Assembly: GCF_900156205.1 (NCBI RefSeq)
Contig: NZ_FTNA01000008.1
Coordinates: 88,010 to 152,009 of the forward strand
Reading direction: 5' to 3'
Source of the DNA: Leptospira interrogans
GTDB lineage: Bacteria; Spirochaetota; Leptospiria; Leptospirales; Leptospiraceae
Length of the DNA stretch: 64,000 bases
Part shown: positions 12,277 through 24,067 of the stretch, one piece after another
Position numbering within the stretch: the stretch's first letter is position 1
Layout of the letters: every line of letters starts with the position of its first letter
Position numbers and translations under genes: made by a program
Notes under the pieces: generated by a model
Told to the model about the DNA's origin: nothing
The model's input: only the letters and a program-made list of their open reading frames with translations
Database searches by the model: none

Positions 12277-13092
12277 TTATATTTTCCTGATATACCTTGT
12301 TTCGGAAACGATCTTTTTCACTTTTTTATCATATTCTTCGTCAAAAAGAGTTGCGTCCAGATAAGAATTGATACAGGAAACCATTTCTCCATATTTCCAA
12401 ATGTAAATATTTCCCGTGGAAACCTCATAAATTTTTTCTTTGTGAATCTGATCGCTCAGTTCTCTCAAATTAGTCCTATTAAAAGATTGTAGAATCGCTC
12501 TAAATCTTCCCTCTTTTTCTGGGTCCACAAATTGAAAAGACTTATGAAATAAAACCGCATCATGAAAGTATTCCGGAATATTAAAGGCTCCGTATGCTCC
12601 TAATTTGGCCGCGAGAATTTTAATAAATGAAGTGATTTCATTCATCAGAGAAAGTCCGGGATACTCTTGTCCCTGATAGAGTTTTTTTTTGGCCTTCATG
12701 TTCTTCATTTTTAAATTCTGAGTCAGGAGCCAGTCAATATAAACGAGCTTATAAGAATGATCCAGCTTTTTAAACTGAAAGTCAGAAAATTTTAAACGCA
12801 TATGAACCAAAATTCCACCAGACAGATCCTTGATATAAATTCGATTATCCATATCAGAAATTCCATCCAAAGAAATTTCGTAATCCTGATAACCCCTCAC
12901 TTTTAAAATCCGAAAAATACCGGCGCTTTCAATCATCTCTTGTACTTCTTCTTGGGAAAAACGATTAAAAAGCCTATTTTCGATTCCGAGAGAAGTATGA
13001 AACTCTCTGGAAATGTCAATCATTCCCAATTCTTGGCCATCCCAAAAACCTGGGTTTCCTTTTTTCTTATCAGAGTCGGAAAAGATACCCAT
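12277..13092 (-). CDS. Unknown cytoplasmic protein in the deacetylase-phosphatase operon
   Basis: 271 residues, soluble, with no motif that I recognise. Charged residues alternate with aromatic strands in the N-terminal half (IYIKDLSGGILVHMRLKF) and helices predominate later. It starts 2 bases after the HDAC-like gene and ends 1 base before the receiver-PP2C gene, so the three proteins are very probably made together. Its position suggests a role in the same signalling process, but nothing in the sequence shows what it does. Confidence 0.75.
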   Translation of the reverse strand: MGIFSDSDKKKGNPGFWDGQELGMIDISREFHTSLGIENRLFNRFSQEEVQEMIESAGIFRILKVRGYQDYEISLDGISDMDNRIYIKDLSGGILVHMRLKFSDFQFKKLDHSYKLVYIDWLLTQNLKMKNMKAKKKLYQGQEYPGLSLMNEITSFIKILAAKLGAYGAFNIPEYFHDAVLFHKSFQFVDPEKEGRFRAILQSFNRTNLRELSDQIHKEKIYEVSTGNIYIWKYGEMVSCINSYLDATLFDEEYDKKVKKIVSETRYIRKI

Positions 13093-13094
13093 AC

Positions 13095-14037
<943 letters not shown>

Positions 14038-14105
14038 CCGGTTTCCGTTCGTAAAGAGGAAATATTCGCTGGAAGAACAAGTATATTTCTTTACAATTGC
14101 CTTGC

Positions 14106-15533
14106 ATGAAAATTCTAAACAGAAAAAAAACCAAAATCGTCTGCACTATAGGTCCGGCTTCTTCTTCCGAAGAAACCATACTTTCTATTCTCAAAGCGGG
14201 AATGGATATAGCTCGGATGAATTTTTCACACGGCACACATGATTCTCATAAAAGAGTCTACGACACGTTACGCAAGTGCGAACAAATTTTCGGATTTCCT
14301 TTAGGGATCATGGCAGACCTACAAGGCCCTAAAATTCGAACCGGAAAATTAAAACTCAACTCCATTCTACTTCATAAAAATCAGGAGATTGAAATCGTCC
14401 CAGATTCTGATATTTTGGGAGATGAACACAAAATCGGTTGTACATATCCAAATCTAATTAGAGATATACAAGAAGAAGACAAGATTCTAATTGATGACGG
14501 TAAGTTAATTTTAAAAGTTATTTCTAAAAAATCGAACTCCGCCATTTTAAAAGTAATCGTAGGTGGAATCTTATGGAGCAACAAAGGAATCAATCTTCCA
14601 GGAACTCCTATCTCTGCTCCTGCACTTTCCGAAAAAGACATAGAAGATCTTAAGTTCGCACTCTCTCTAGGTGTAGATTACGCGGCTCTTAGTTTTGTTC
14701 GTACTGGGGCAGACTTAGAATTAGCAAGGTCTTATTTAGAAGGTACATATACAGGGCTGATCGCAAAGATAGAAAGACCGGAAGCAATTGGAAACATAGA
14801 AGAAATCATAGAACGAGCAGATGGCATCATGATTGCAAGAGGAGATTTAGGAGTAGAAATTGATACGGAAAAGGTTCCCATTCTACAAAAAGAACTTATC
14901 TATAAACTCAATCAAGCGGGTAAACCGGTCATTACTGCAACCCAAATGCTGGAATCTATGATTGAAAACCCAAGACCAACACGTGCAGAGGCGAGCGACG
15001 TAGCAAATGCGGTTATGGACGGAACGGATGCAGTTATGCTTTCTGCAGAATCGGCTAACGGCCATTATCCGGTCGAATCCGTTGAAATCATGTCTAAAAT
15101 CATTCAAGAAACTGAAACCATTGATCATATCTATGAGATTCACTGGAACATTAAAAAAACTTTCTTAGAATCAGAAAGAACTGCACTGGGAAATGCCGCA
15201 AGGGAGATTGCCCACGGAATCCACGCAAAGGCAATCGTCAATTTTACGAGAAGCGGTTATTCCGCATTGATTACCTCCGAAATGAGACCCAAGGTTCCGA
15301 TCTACTCTTTTACTCCGTTTGCAACCACCGCCAGAAAGATGAAACTCTATCGAGGTGTGGTGCCATTTGTAATGCCTTTCTTTACAAGATTGGAAGATAT
15401 GATTGCTTATATGAATCAAAAACTCAAAGAAGATGAATTTCTTTTTCCAGGAGATAAGGTGGTAATTCTTTCCGGAGCCCCAGGAACCACAGTCAGAAGT
15501 GTAGACTTTTTACAGGTTTATAAAATACATTGA
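14106..15533 (+). CDS. pyk: Pyruvate kinase
   Basis: 475 residues from the ATG at 14106; an in-frame TTG three codons upstream is less likely. The N-terminus TKIVCTIGPAS, the MNFSHG helix, LQGPKIRTG, the IAKIERPEAI strand with the catalytic lysine, MIARGDLGVEI with Mg2+-binding residues, and TATQMLESM are all present. They are followed by the C-terminal allosteric domain ending VILSGAPG. It transfers phosphate from phosphoenolpyruvate to ADP, the last step of glycolysis. There is no strong Shine-Dalgarno. It is transcribed alone, and the following 1.4 kb is gene-free. Confidence 0.97.
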   Translation: MKILNRKKTKIVCTIGPASSSEETILSILKAGMDIARMNFSHGTHDSHKRVYDTLRKCEQIFGFPLGIMADLQGPKIRTGKLKLNSILLHKNQEIEIVPDSDILGDEHKIGCTYPNLIRDIQEEDKILIDDGKLILKVISKKSNSAILKVIVGGILWSNKGINLPGTPISAPALSEKDIEDLKFALSLGVDYAALSFVRTGADLELARSYLEGTYTGLIAKIERPEAIGNIEEIIERADGIMIARGDLGVEIDTEKVPILQKELIYKLNQAGKPVITATQMLESMIENPRPTRAEASDVANAVMDGTDAVMLSAESANGHYPVESVEIMSKIIQETETIDHIYEIHWNIKKTFLESERTALGNAAREIAHGIHAKAIVNFTRSGYSALITSEMRPKVPIYSFTPFATTARKMKLYRGVVPFVMPFFTRLEDMIAYMNQKLKEDEFLFPGDKVVILSGAPGTTVRSVDFLQVYKIH

Positions 15534-15827
15534 GATTTTTTAAGTAGAACCTAAAAATATGGAAGCTAACACAAGTTTGGAAATTGACTTTCGTAGATCC
15601 ATCATCTTACACACTGTTAGTTTGCAATTAAAACGATAAGTCTCTCTTGAACGTGAATTGTCATGATTCATTTTTTGAAAAAGTTGGGATCTAAACTTTG
15701 CAAATCGATTTCTAAATTGTGAGAACTACAGCAAATCACGATTTTACGAACAAATTCTAAAATTGCAGAAACTTATACTTTATAGAAAATTTTTTCTCGT
15801 TTTTTTACGACGAGCTCACGTTAAGTT

Positions 15828-15938
15828 ATATTAGAGTTTTTGAAAAATGAATTCTCTATCTTGTTTCTGTTTGATGAAATAGTCAATTGAAGCAGTTTTG
15901 CTAATAGCCGCTATGGAATGTCTCAACAACTCTAATAT
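15828..15938. mobile_element. MITE-like family A copy, reverse orientation
   Basis: Ends ATATTAGAGTTTTTGAAAAA and CTCAACAACTCTAATAT. The interior (ATCTTGTTTCTGTTTGATGA, AAGCAGTTTTG) is the reverse complement of the 2224-2330 copy. Confidence 0.65.
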
Positions 15939-16013
15939 AAAAACCACAAAAACAAATTCACGTTCAACAAACAAATAGAAATAACTTAGAATCTATCTCA
16001 AAATACTTTATCT

Positions 16014-16194
16014 TTACTTAACTCGGAAGCATGAAAATAATACCATTCTTAAGCCGGTTTCAAATCTAAAAATGTGGATCTCACACAACAAAGCCAAAGA
16101 TTTCAAGTTATATATAATCTTTTGAGAATTTCTGAGTCTTTATAAAATCACCCATTCATTTTCTGATACTATTTTCATATCTCCGAAAATAAAA
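16014..16194. mobile_element. MITE-like family B, subtype Y
   Basis: Left end ACTCGGAAGCATGAAAATAA is mirrored at the right by TATTTTCATATCTCCGA. The whole ~180 bp, including GATTTCAAGTTATATATAAT and CCCATTCATTTTCTGATACT, recurs at 62812-62990. Confidence 0.6.
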
Positions 16195-16968
16195 TACCAA
16201 ATTTTAAGATATTTTTGAGATGACTTCTAGTTATTTTAGAGTTTTATAATTTCATCTGGAATCGTTTAAGGATTGTTATCCGGTCAACTATACAAGTTAT
16301 CTCTAAAATTTTTCTACTCAGAACTAACTATATAAAGAAACGCCTAACATTTTTTATTCAAACAAACTTTACAATAAAAATTCAGGATACGCAATTTTAT
16401 ATGGACCAGAAAATGAAAGTTAGACTCTTATTTTTTAAAGATAAAATATTAAATCCGCCTAAATCTAGTTAAACGGGTACAATAAAAATGTTAAAAAAAA
16501 CAAAAGTTCGACATAAGAAGCTCATTTTATAAAAATTCCTTTTTTATTATTTTGAGACCAGGAAGATACAAGTAGTTATCAAATCAACATATCTTAATTC
16601 ATATTATCAATTGGTGCATTTTACTAAAGATTAAATAGGAAAGATTTTGTATAGGCGCCCAACAATCTTCCGTTTTTATAATTTTAATTTTCTCAAGATA
16701 AACATTCTATAATTTGAATACAATTTATTATATAATGTTCATCTTTCGATTTCGTTTTTTTACTTTGCAGTTATGATTTTTAGTTATAAAATTACGTCTA
16801 TTAGACTACTTTTATAAGAGGCAAAACAAAAACACCTGTGGAGTCAAAGAGAATCACTCTTCATTCATACAAAAACTTTTTACAAAATATTTCAAATCGA
16901 ATTCTTATGACTAAACAAAACCTCTTCTTTAATTACCCTATTCATTTCTTTTGTATTCGAGGAATCGT

Positions 16969-17910
16969 ATGAAATACGAAGAAATGAAATACGATATCGA
17001 AAAATTTTTTGATTATTCTTTAGATATGCTTTGTATAGCAAGATTAGATGGATATATATTCAGAATCAATCCATCTTTCCAAAAAGCGTTTGGTTGGAAA
17101 AGTGAAGATCTACTCGCCTTCGGTTCTTATACATTCCTACATCCAGATGACGTAGAACCAACTTATCAAGTTGTAGAAAAATTAAAAAAAGGTACACCTA
17201 TCGTATCTTTTCAAAATCGTTATCGTTGTACCAATGGAGAATACAAAAACTTTTCTTGGACGGCTTTTCCCGATCTACGTTCTGAATTGATTTACGCTAT
17301 CGCAAGAGATATTACCGAAATCGTGGAATCTAACCGTAAGCTCAACCAACTCGCAGCAGAACTCAAAGACGCAAATGATAAATTATTTGAACAGGCTAGT
17401 ACAGACCCTCTCACAAAGTTAAAAAATAGGAGAACATTTAACGAAGAATTAAAGGATCTAATCGTTCACACGAACAAAAAAAGAGGATTTTTATCTTTAT
17501 TGATGATCGATGTAGACCATTTCAAAACATACAACGATCAATTTGGTCATCCGGCTGGAGATCAGGTTTTAATCCGCTTAGCTTCCGTTTTGACTTATGC
17601 CCTACGAGTCAGTGATTTATTGGCTCGATTCGGTGGAGAAGAATTTGTAGTCGCATTACCCGAAACCGGAGAATACAAAGCAATTGAAGTAGCTGATCGA
17701 TTGGTAGTTACAATCCAAAAGGAAACTTGGGAAAACCGACCGATCACAATCAGCGTAGGAATTGCAACCTTAGACTTCAGCCTTCCAGTTTCTACTTTTC
17801 GTGATACAGATTTTTCCACAAGGATTGTAGAAGAAGCTGACCGTGCTCTCTATCGTTCCAAAGCCAATGGTAGAAACCAAGCGACTCATTGTTCCCAGAT
17901 TTTGCTGTGA
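16969..17910 (+). CDS. PAS-GGDEF diguanylate cyclase, paralogue 1 of 7
   Basis: 313 residues from the ATG at 16969, which has GAGG six bases ahead; the frame also opens at a TTG 18 bases upstream. Order: a short N-terminal helix, a PAS domain (about 10-120, ending IYAIARDITE), a coiled-coil linker (ESNRKLNQLAAELKDANDKL), then a GGDEF domain. The domain has active-site GGEEF and the inhibitory RVSD five residues ahead of it. It should make c-di-GMP from two GTP in the cytoplasm, with product inhibition and PAS-controlled activity. There is no membrane segment. Its PAS resembles paralogue 5, whereas its C-terminus (RALYRSKANGRNQATH) resembles paralogue 7. Confidence 0.93.
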   Translation: MKYEEMKYDIEKFFDYSLDMLCIARLDGYIFRINPSFQKAFGWKSEDLLAFGSYTFLHPDDVEPTYQVVEKLKKGTPIVSFQNRYRCTNGEYKNFSWTAFPDLRSELIYAIARDITEIVESNRKLNQLAAELKDANDKLFEQASTDPLTKLKNRRTFNEELKDLIVHTNKKRGFLSLLMIDVDHFKTYNDQFGHPAGDQVLIRLASVLTYALRVSDLLARFGGEEFVVALPETGEYKAIEVADRLVVTIQKETWENRPITISVGIATLDFSLPVSTFRDTDFSTRIVEEADRALYRSKANGRNQATHCSQILL

Positions 17911-17937
17911 TCCAAATTTTAAATAAACAAATTAGGC

Positions 17938-17973
17938 CCATTTTGAAGAGCTCCATTTTCAGGTTCAAAATGG
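17938..17973 (+). terminator. Hairpin between cyclase paralogues 1 and 2
   Basis: CCATTTTGAA at 17938-17947 pairs perfectly with TTCAAAATGG at 17964-17973 (10 bp stem, 16-base loop). The flanking sequence lacks a long T-run, so it may attenuate or stabilise rather than end transcription. Confidence 0.35.
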
Positions 17974-18030
17974 CAAAACTGATTCGTTGTAAAAGAAACT
18001 TTAATTTTATAAATAACCGGAGAAAATAAT

Positions 18031-18978
18031 TTGGAATATAAAAACGAATACAATCTTGAAAAATTCTACAACTATTCTTTGGATTTATTCTCCATTCAAA
18101 GAATGGACGGGACCGTCATTTCCGTAAATCCATCCTTTGAAAGAATTTTAGGTTGGAAAGAAGAAGAACTACTAGGTAAAAACCCTTTTCATCTTTTACA
18201 TCCCGAGGATCAAGAAACGATTGTACAAGAATTCCAAAAATTAGACGGAGGGATTCCTAGATACTCCATTAAAAATCGTTGTAGATGTGCAGACGGAACG
18301 TACAAACATTTTGCTTGGACTGGTTTTCCAGATATAGAATCTGGTTTGGTTTATATAACAGGCAGAGATATTACCGAAACAATCGAATCCAACCGTAAGA
18401 TCAGTCAATTGGCAACTGAACTTAAAGACGCCAATGATAAACTGTTCGAACAAGCATCTACCGATTCGTTGACAAAACTAAAAAATAGAAGAGCCTTCAA
18501 TGAAGCATTAAATCATTTAGTTCATTTCTCTCAAAAACAAAAAAGTCCTCTTTCACTGTTGATGATCGATGCAGACCATTTTAAAGACTACAACGATACG
18601 TTTGGGCATCTTGAAGGAGATAAAATTTTAATCATTTTAGCGGATCTTTTGACAAAAGCACTTCGAAAAGGTGACGTACTCGCTAGATACGGAGGAGAAG
18701 AATTTATCGTAGCTCTTCCGCTGACCTCCGAAGACGAGACAATTGACATTTCGGAAAGACTCCTTCAAACCGTGAGAGAATTTAATTGGGAAAAAAGAAT
18801 TATCACAGTCAGTGTTGGTGCAGCTACATACGACTTTAATTCAAATTCCAAGAACATAAATTTAGAATATTCTATAAATCTAATTGAGCAAGCAGATAAG
18901 GCTCTCTATTGCTCCAAAGTGAACGGCAGAAATAGAATCACACATTTTTCAAAAAAATACTCCTTACAACAAAATTAA
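18031..18978 (+). CDS. PAS-GGDEF diguanylate cyclase, paralogue 2 of 7
   Basis: 315 residues. The start is TTG at 18031 with CCGGAG about ten bases upstream; no ATG fits. The N-terminus EYNLEKFYNYSLDLFSIQR is shared almost exactly with paralogue 6. The PAS contains PFHLLHPED and ends YITGRDITE. The linker and GGDEF domain follow, with I-site RKGD and active GGEEF. The C-terminus (NLIEQADKALYCSKV, RITHFS) instead groups with paralogue 3. It is expected to synthesise c-di-GMP. Paralogue 3 follows after only 19 bases. Confidence 0.92.
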   Translation: MEYKNEYNLEKFYNYSLDLFSIQRMDGTVISVNPSFERILGWKEEELLGKNPFHLLHPEDQETIVQEFQKLDGGIPRYSIKNRCRCADGTYKHFAWTGFPDIESGLVYITGRDITETIESNRKISQLATELKDANDKLFEQASTDSLTKLKNRRAFNEALNHLVHFSQKQKSPLSLLMIDADHFKDYNDTFGHLEGDKILIILADLLTKALRKGDVLARYGGEEFIVALPLTSEDETIDISERLLQTVREFNWEKRIITVSVGAATYDFNSNSKNINLEYSINLIEQADKALYCSKVNGRNRITHFSKKYSLQQN

Positions 18979-18997
18979 AATACGGAACTAGAAAATT

Positions 18998-19951
18998 ATG
19001 AATTTTGAAAACGAATACGACCTCGAAAAACTTGTAAATAACTCTTTGGATTTACTTACAATCGTAGACCTAAGCGGAAACGTTCTACTCGTAAATCCTG
19101 CTTTTGAACGGACCTTAGGTTGGAAAAAAGAAGACCTAGTCGGTAAGGATCCGTTTCATCTTCTTCATCCAGAAGATAAGGAAAGTACTTATAAGGAATT
19201 TGAAAAATTAAATCAAGGTCTACTTACTTTATCCTTTCAAAATCGATATATTTGTGCAGACGGACAGTATAGATATTTTTCTTGGACCGCTTCCCCTGAC
19301 TTGGTGTCTGGTTTAGTCTACGTTACAGGAAGAGACATCACCGATGTGATCGAATCCAACCGTAAGATCAGTCAATTGGCAGTAAAACTCAAAGAAACAA
19401 ATGATAGATTATTTGAACAAGCATCTACCGATCCATTGACAAAACTAAAAAACAGAAGAATGTTCAACGAGGAATTGAACAACCTCATACATGCTTGTGA
19501 TAAAGAATCACATCCTCTTTCTTTGTTGATGATTGACGCAGATCACTTTAAAGATTATAACGACAAATTCGGACATATTGCCGGAGACAAGGTTCTGGTG
19601 GAATTAGCATCCATTTTGACAAAAACGTTTCGAAAAAAAGACGTTTTAGCTCGTTATGGAGGTGAAGAATTTATCGCAGCTCTTCCCAATACTTCTGAAC
19701 CAGAAGCGAATCAAATTGCAGAAAGACTCGTCCAAACCGTGAGAGAATTTAGTTGGGAAAAAAGATCTGTTACAATCAGTGTAGGGATTACTACATATAA
19801 CTTTAATCCGACTTCGAAAAGTATAAATTCAGAATACCTTCTAAATCTAATTGAACAAGCAGACAAGGCTCTTTATTGTTCCAAAGTAAGCGGTAGGGAT
19901 AGAATCACACATTTTTCATGGGTCCAAAATAAAAAGAGCGGATCTATTTAA
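18998..19951 (+). CDS. PAS-GGDEF diguanylate cyclase, paralogue 3 of 7
   Basis: 317 residues, ATG start. The N-terminus EYDLEKLVNNSLDLL is shared with paralogue 4. The PAS sensor-region sequence TIVDLSGNVLLVNPAFERT differs from the SIQRxDGT form of its neighbours, so the ligand pocket may differ. The linker has LKETNDRLFEQ. The GGDEF domain has I-site RKKD and active GGEEF. Paralogue 4 begins 23 bases after its stop, so 2-3-4 are probably co-transcribed. Confidence 0.93.
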   Translation: MNFENEYDLEKLVNNSLDLLTIVDLSGNVLLVNPAFERTLGWKKEDLVGKDPFHLLHPEDKESTYKEFEKLNQGLLTLSFQNRYICADGQYRYFSWTASPDLVSGLVYVTGRDITDVIESNRKISQLAVKLKETNDRLFEQASTDPLTKLKNRRMFNEELNNLIHACDKESHPLSLLMIDADHFKDYNDKFGHIAGDKVLVELASILTKTFRKKDVLARYGGEEFIAALPNTSEPEANQIAERLVQTVREFSWEKRSVTISVGITTYNFNPTSKSINSEYLLNLIEQADKALYCSKVSGRDRITHFSWVQNKKSGSI

Positions 19952-19974
19952 AATCAATATTATGGAATTGTAAA

Positions 19975-20901
<927 letters not shown>

Positions 20902-20987
20902 AACGGTTTATGAGCACTTTTGAATGTAATTCAATTTTTCCAAAATATTTTTATCTTTCTATTTTTTTTAAATGAATTGGCTAACAA

Positions 20988-21929
20988 ATGCAGTACGATT
21001 ATGAAAAATTTTTTCACAACTCTTTGGACATACTTGTTATTGCCAGAATGGACAATGGTCACGTAATCCACGTAAATCCTTCCTTTGAAAGGATTTTTGG
21101 TTGGTCGGAAAAACGTCTGTTAGGGTTAGGTTCTTACGAGTTTCTTCATCCGGAAGATCTTCCTTCTACGCAAGAAATAGCCGCCAAACTTGCTACTGGC
21201 GCTCCGATCGTATCTTTTGAAAATCGTTATCGTTCGATTGACGGAAATTACAGAACCTTATCTTGGACTGCAGTACCGGAATATAAAAGTGGTATGGTTT
21301 ACGCAATTGCAAGAGACATTACGGAAGCAATCGAATCCAACCGTAAAATCAGCGAACTCGCTACGGAACTCAAAGAAGCAAATAATATGTTACTAGAACA
21401 AGCGAGCACAGACCCTTTGACTAAATTAAAAAATAGAAGGGCATTCAACGCAGAACTCAATCATTTACTTCAAATTGCTCAAAAACAGTCAAATCCTATC
21501 TCTTTATTGATGATAGACGCGGACCATTTCAAAGATTACAATGATAAATTCGGACATCCGGCGGGAGATCAGGTTTTGATTGACCTAGCTTTTCTCTTAA
21601 CTCATACCCTACGCCAACACGATGTGATCGCAAGATATGGAGGAGAAGAATTCATAGTCGCCATGCCCGATACTTCGGAAGTAGCTTCCTTGCAAATCGC
21701 GGAAAGATTGATTCACGTCGTAGGAGAATTCAACTGGGAAAAACGTCCAGTGACGATCAGCATAGGTGCAGCAACCCTCCCCGGCGAAAAACAAAAAACT
21801 TCTCTTGAAGAAAACCGTCATTTTATAAATCTCATCGAATCCGCAGACAAAGCCTTGTATCATTCTAAGATAAACGGAAGAAATCAAGTAAACCATAGTT
21901 CCAGGATCCTTCCTTGTAAAGAAGCGTAA
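20988..21929 (+). CDS. PAS-GGDEF diguanylate cyclase, paralogue 5 of 7
   Basis: 313 residues from ATG (MQYDYEKFFHNSLDILVIAR). The PAS is of the same type as paralogue 1: GSYEFLHPEDL instead of PFHLLHPED, GAPIVSFENRY, and the ending VYAIARDITE. The linker is LKEANNMLLEQ. The GGDEF domain has I-site RQHD and active GGEEF. The final loop has a unique insertion (LPGEKQKTSLEENRH). The ribosome site is weak. About 88 bases separate it from paralogue 6. Confidence 0.92.
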   Translation: MQYDYEKFFHNSLDILVIARMDNGHVIHVNPSFERIFGWSEKRLLGLGSYEFLHPEDLPSTQEIAAKLATGAPIVSFENRYRSIDGNYRTLSWTAVPEYKSGMVYAIARDITEAIESNRKISELATELKEANNMLLEQASTDPLTKLKNRRAFNAELNHLLQIAQKQSNPISLLMIDADHFKDYNDKFGHPAGDQVLIDLAFLLTHTLRQHDVIARYGGEEFIVAMPDTSEVASLQIAERLIHVVGEFNWEKRPVTISIGAATLPGEKQKTSLEENRHFINLIESADKALYHSKINGRNQVNHSSRILPCKEA

Positions 21930-22017
21930 TCCTATAGAAAAAACCTACGCGTCTGTTAATCGGCGAACCTATAATAAGAACGACTTTACTTATAAATCTT
22001 TTTTGGAAAAACGTCAC

Positions 22018-22938
22018 ATGAGTTATCAAAACGAATACAACCTCGAAAAATTCTACAACTATTCTTTGGATTTGTTTTCGATCCAACGGCTGGATGGCAC
22101 TGTGATCTCCGTCAATCCCTCATTTGAAAGAATTCTAGGATGGAAAGAAGAAGAACTTTTAGGACGCGATCCATTTCACTTGTTACATCCGGAGGATTTA
22201 GGAAGCGCCAAAGAATTTGAAGAACTAGACGGAGGAGTTCCGAGATCCTCAATTCAAAACCGAATCCGATGTGCAGATGGAACGTATAAACATTTCGCTT
22301 GGACCGGATATCCGGATCTTGAAGCGGGCCTAGTCTACGTAACCGGACGAGACATTACAGAAACCATCGAAGCAAATCGGCAAATCAGTCAGCTTGCAAC
22401 TGAATTGAAGGAAGCTAACGACTTATTGTTCGAACAAGCAACAACCGATCCTTTGACCAAGTTGAAAAATCGCAGAGCATTTACGAATGACCTTCATAGT
22501 CTTCTCAGATTTATGCAACAAGAGAAAAGTTTTCTTTCACTTCTTATGATAGACGTGGATCATTTTAAGACTTACAACGATCAATTTGGTCATCTCGCCG
22601 GAGATAAAGTATTGGTCTGTCTTGCTAAAGTTCTTGAGAATACCTTGCGATCAAACGACTTATTGGGGCGTTTCGGAGGAGAAGAATTTGTAGCCGCCTT
22701 ACCAAATACTTGCGAAAAAAAATCGATAGAAATTGGGGAAAGATTGGTTAACGCAGTCCGAGAATTCAATTGGGAATATCGTTCCATTACGATCAGTGTA
22801 GGAATCTCTACTTCAGACTTTGAAAAAAAACAGTTAGACGTTGATTCCACTAATTTGATCGAAAAGGCGGATAAAGCGCTTTATCAATCTAAAGTTAACG
22901 GAAGAAATAAGGCTACTCATAGTTCTCAAATATATTAA
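22018..22938 (+). CDS. PAS-GGDEF diguanylate cyclase, paralogue 6 of 7
   Basis: 306 residues from the ATG at 22018 (MSYQNEYNLEKF), the start that aligns with paralogue 2; a TTG 15 bases upstream is in frame. The PAS is close to that of paralogue 2 (SIQRLDGTVISVNPSFER) but is a few residues shorter between helix and strand (EDLGSAKEFEELDGG). The GGDEF domain has I-site RSND and active GGEEF. The LLGRFGG segment and VDHFKTYNDQFGH resemble paralogue 1 more than 2, another sign of mosaic ancestry. Confidence 0.92.
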   Translation: MSYQNEYNLEKFYNYSLDLFSIQRLDGTVISVNPSFERILGWKEEELLGRDPFHLLHPEDLGSAKEFEELDGGVPRSSIQNRIRCADGTYKHFAWTGYPDLEAGLVYVTGRDITETIEANRQISQLATELKEANDLLFEQATTDPLTKLKNRRAFTNDLHSLLRFMQQEKSFLSLLMIDVDHFKTYNDQFGHLAGDKVLVCLAKVLENTLRSNDLLGRFGGEEFVAALPNTCEKKSIEIGERLVNAVREFNWEYRSITISVGISTSDFEKKQLDVDSTNLIEKADKALYQSKVNGRNKATHSSQIY

Positions 22939-23044
22939 TTTATTTGAATACGATATTATTTTCCGTTTTTTTAAACACCAGTGAACGTAGGATTCCAAAA
23001 AGAACAATTCTTTTTACGTTAATTCAATTCTAGGAAAATTAAGA

Positions 23045-24007
23045 ATGGATCTCGAAAACGAATATAATCATGAAAAATTTTTCAACTACTCCTTAGATTT
23101 ACATGCCATTCAAAAAATGGACGGCATCATTTTACAAATTAATCAATCTTTTCAGCGTATCATGGGCTGGACCAACGAAGATCTAAAAGGACGCACTCAT
23201 TTTCATTTATTACACCCAGAAGATGTAGAATCCAGCCTAAAAGAATTTGAACAATTAAATGAAGGAGTATCACATCTATCGATTCAAAATCGATGTCGAT
23301 GTGCTGATGGAACTTATAAATATTTTTCATGGACCGCCTTTCCGGATCTCGAATCAGATCGGATCTACGTGACCGGAAGAGATATTACTGACATCATCGA
23401 GTCGAATCAAAAAATCAGTAAACTTGCTTCCGATCTGGAAGAAGCAAATAATAAATTATTAGAACAAGCATCTACGGATCCTCTTACAAAACTCAAAAAC
23501 AGAAGATCCTTCAACGAAGAAATAAATCATCTCATTCGTTTGGGACAACACCAGGAGAAATCGATCTCGCTTATGATGATCGATGTGGATCATTTTAAAG
23601 ACTACAACGACAAATTCGGTCATCCAGCAGGAGATCGTATTTTAATTCGATTGGCCGAAGTTTTTACAGAAACACTTCGGTCATGCGACCTTGTGGCGCG
23701 TTTCGGAGGAGAAGAATTCGTAGTTGCGTTATCCGACACGAATGAAGAAAAAGCAGTCGAAGTCGCGGAACGTTTGATGGCCAACGTTAAAAAGAAATCT
23801 TGGGAAAATTCTCCGATTACGATCAGCGTTGGCATAACAACCCTAAATTTCAACGGTCCCGTTCCAATATATCATACCGATCTTTCTACAGGAATCATAG
23901 AAGACGCAGATCGCGCACTCTATCGTTCTAAAGCAAACGGCAGAAATCAAGCAACACACAGTTCACAACTTAAGACAGAAAATCAAACGTCCGTTCGCAA
24001 AAATTGA
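23045..24007 (+). CDS. PAS-GGDEF diguanylate cyclase, paralogue 7 of 7
   Basis: 320 residues, ATG start with AGGA about nine bases upstream. The PAS (AIQKMDGIILQINQSFQRI, HFHLLHPEDVE) is the most diverged of the PFHLL type. The linker is LEEANNKLLEQ. The GGDEF domain has I-site RSCD and active GGEEF. The C-terminus RALYRSKANGRNQATH is the same as in paralogue 1. The protein ends with a short charged tail (ENQTSVRKN). It is the last gene of the array and is convergent with the ClC gene, 60 bases away. Confidence 0.92.
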   Translation: MDLENEYNHEKFFNYSLDLHAIQKMDGIILQINQSFQRIMGWTNEDLKGRTHFHLLHPEDVESSLKEFEQLNEGVSHLSIQNRCRCADGTYKYFSWTAFPDLESDRIYVTGRDITDIIESNQKISKLASDLEEANNKLLEQASTDPLTKLKNRRSFNEEINHLIRLGQHQEKSISLMMIDVDHFKDYNDKFGHPAGDRILIRLAEVFTETLRSCDLVARFGGEEFVVALSDTNEEKAVEVAERLMANVKKKSWENSPITISVGITTLNFNGPVPIYHTDLSTGIIEDADRALYRSKANGRNQATHSSQLKTENQTSVRKN

Positions 24008-24067
24008 ATTTCAGTTCTTACAAAACAACGTTTATAGAAACTATTGAATTTTTAAAGGGTTCTAGTT

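Larger units (their letters stand above)
15534..16968. other. 1.4 kb gene-free stretch
   Basis: Very AT-rich. It carries one family A and one family B repeat element (listed separately). The last ~200 bases before 16969 should contain the promoter of the diguanylate cyclase array, but I cannot single out -35/-10 boxes with confidence. No gene is supported. Confidence 0.6.
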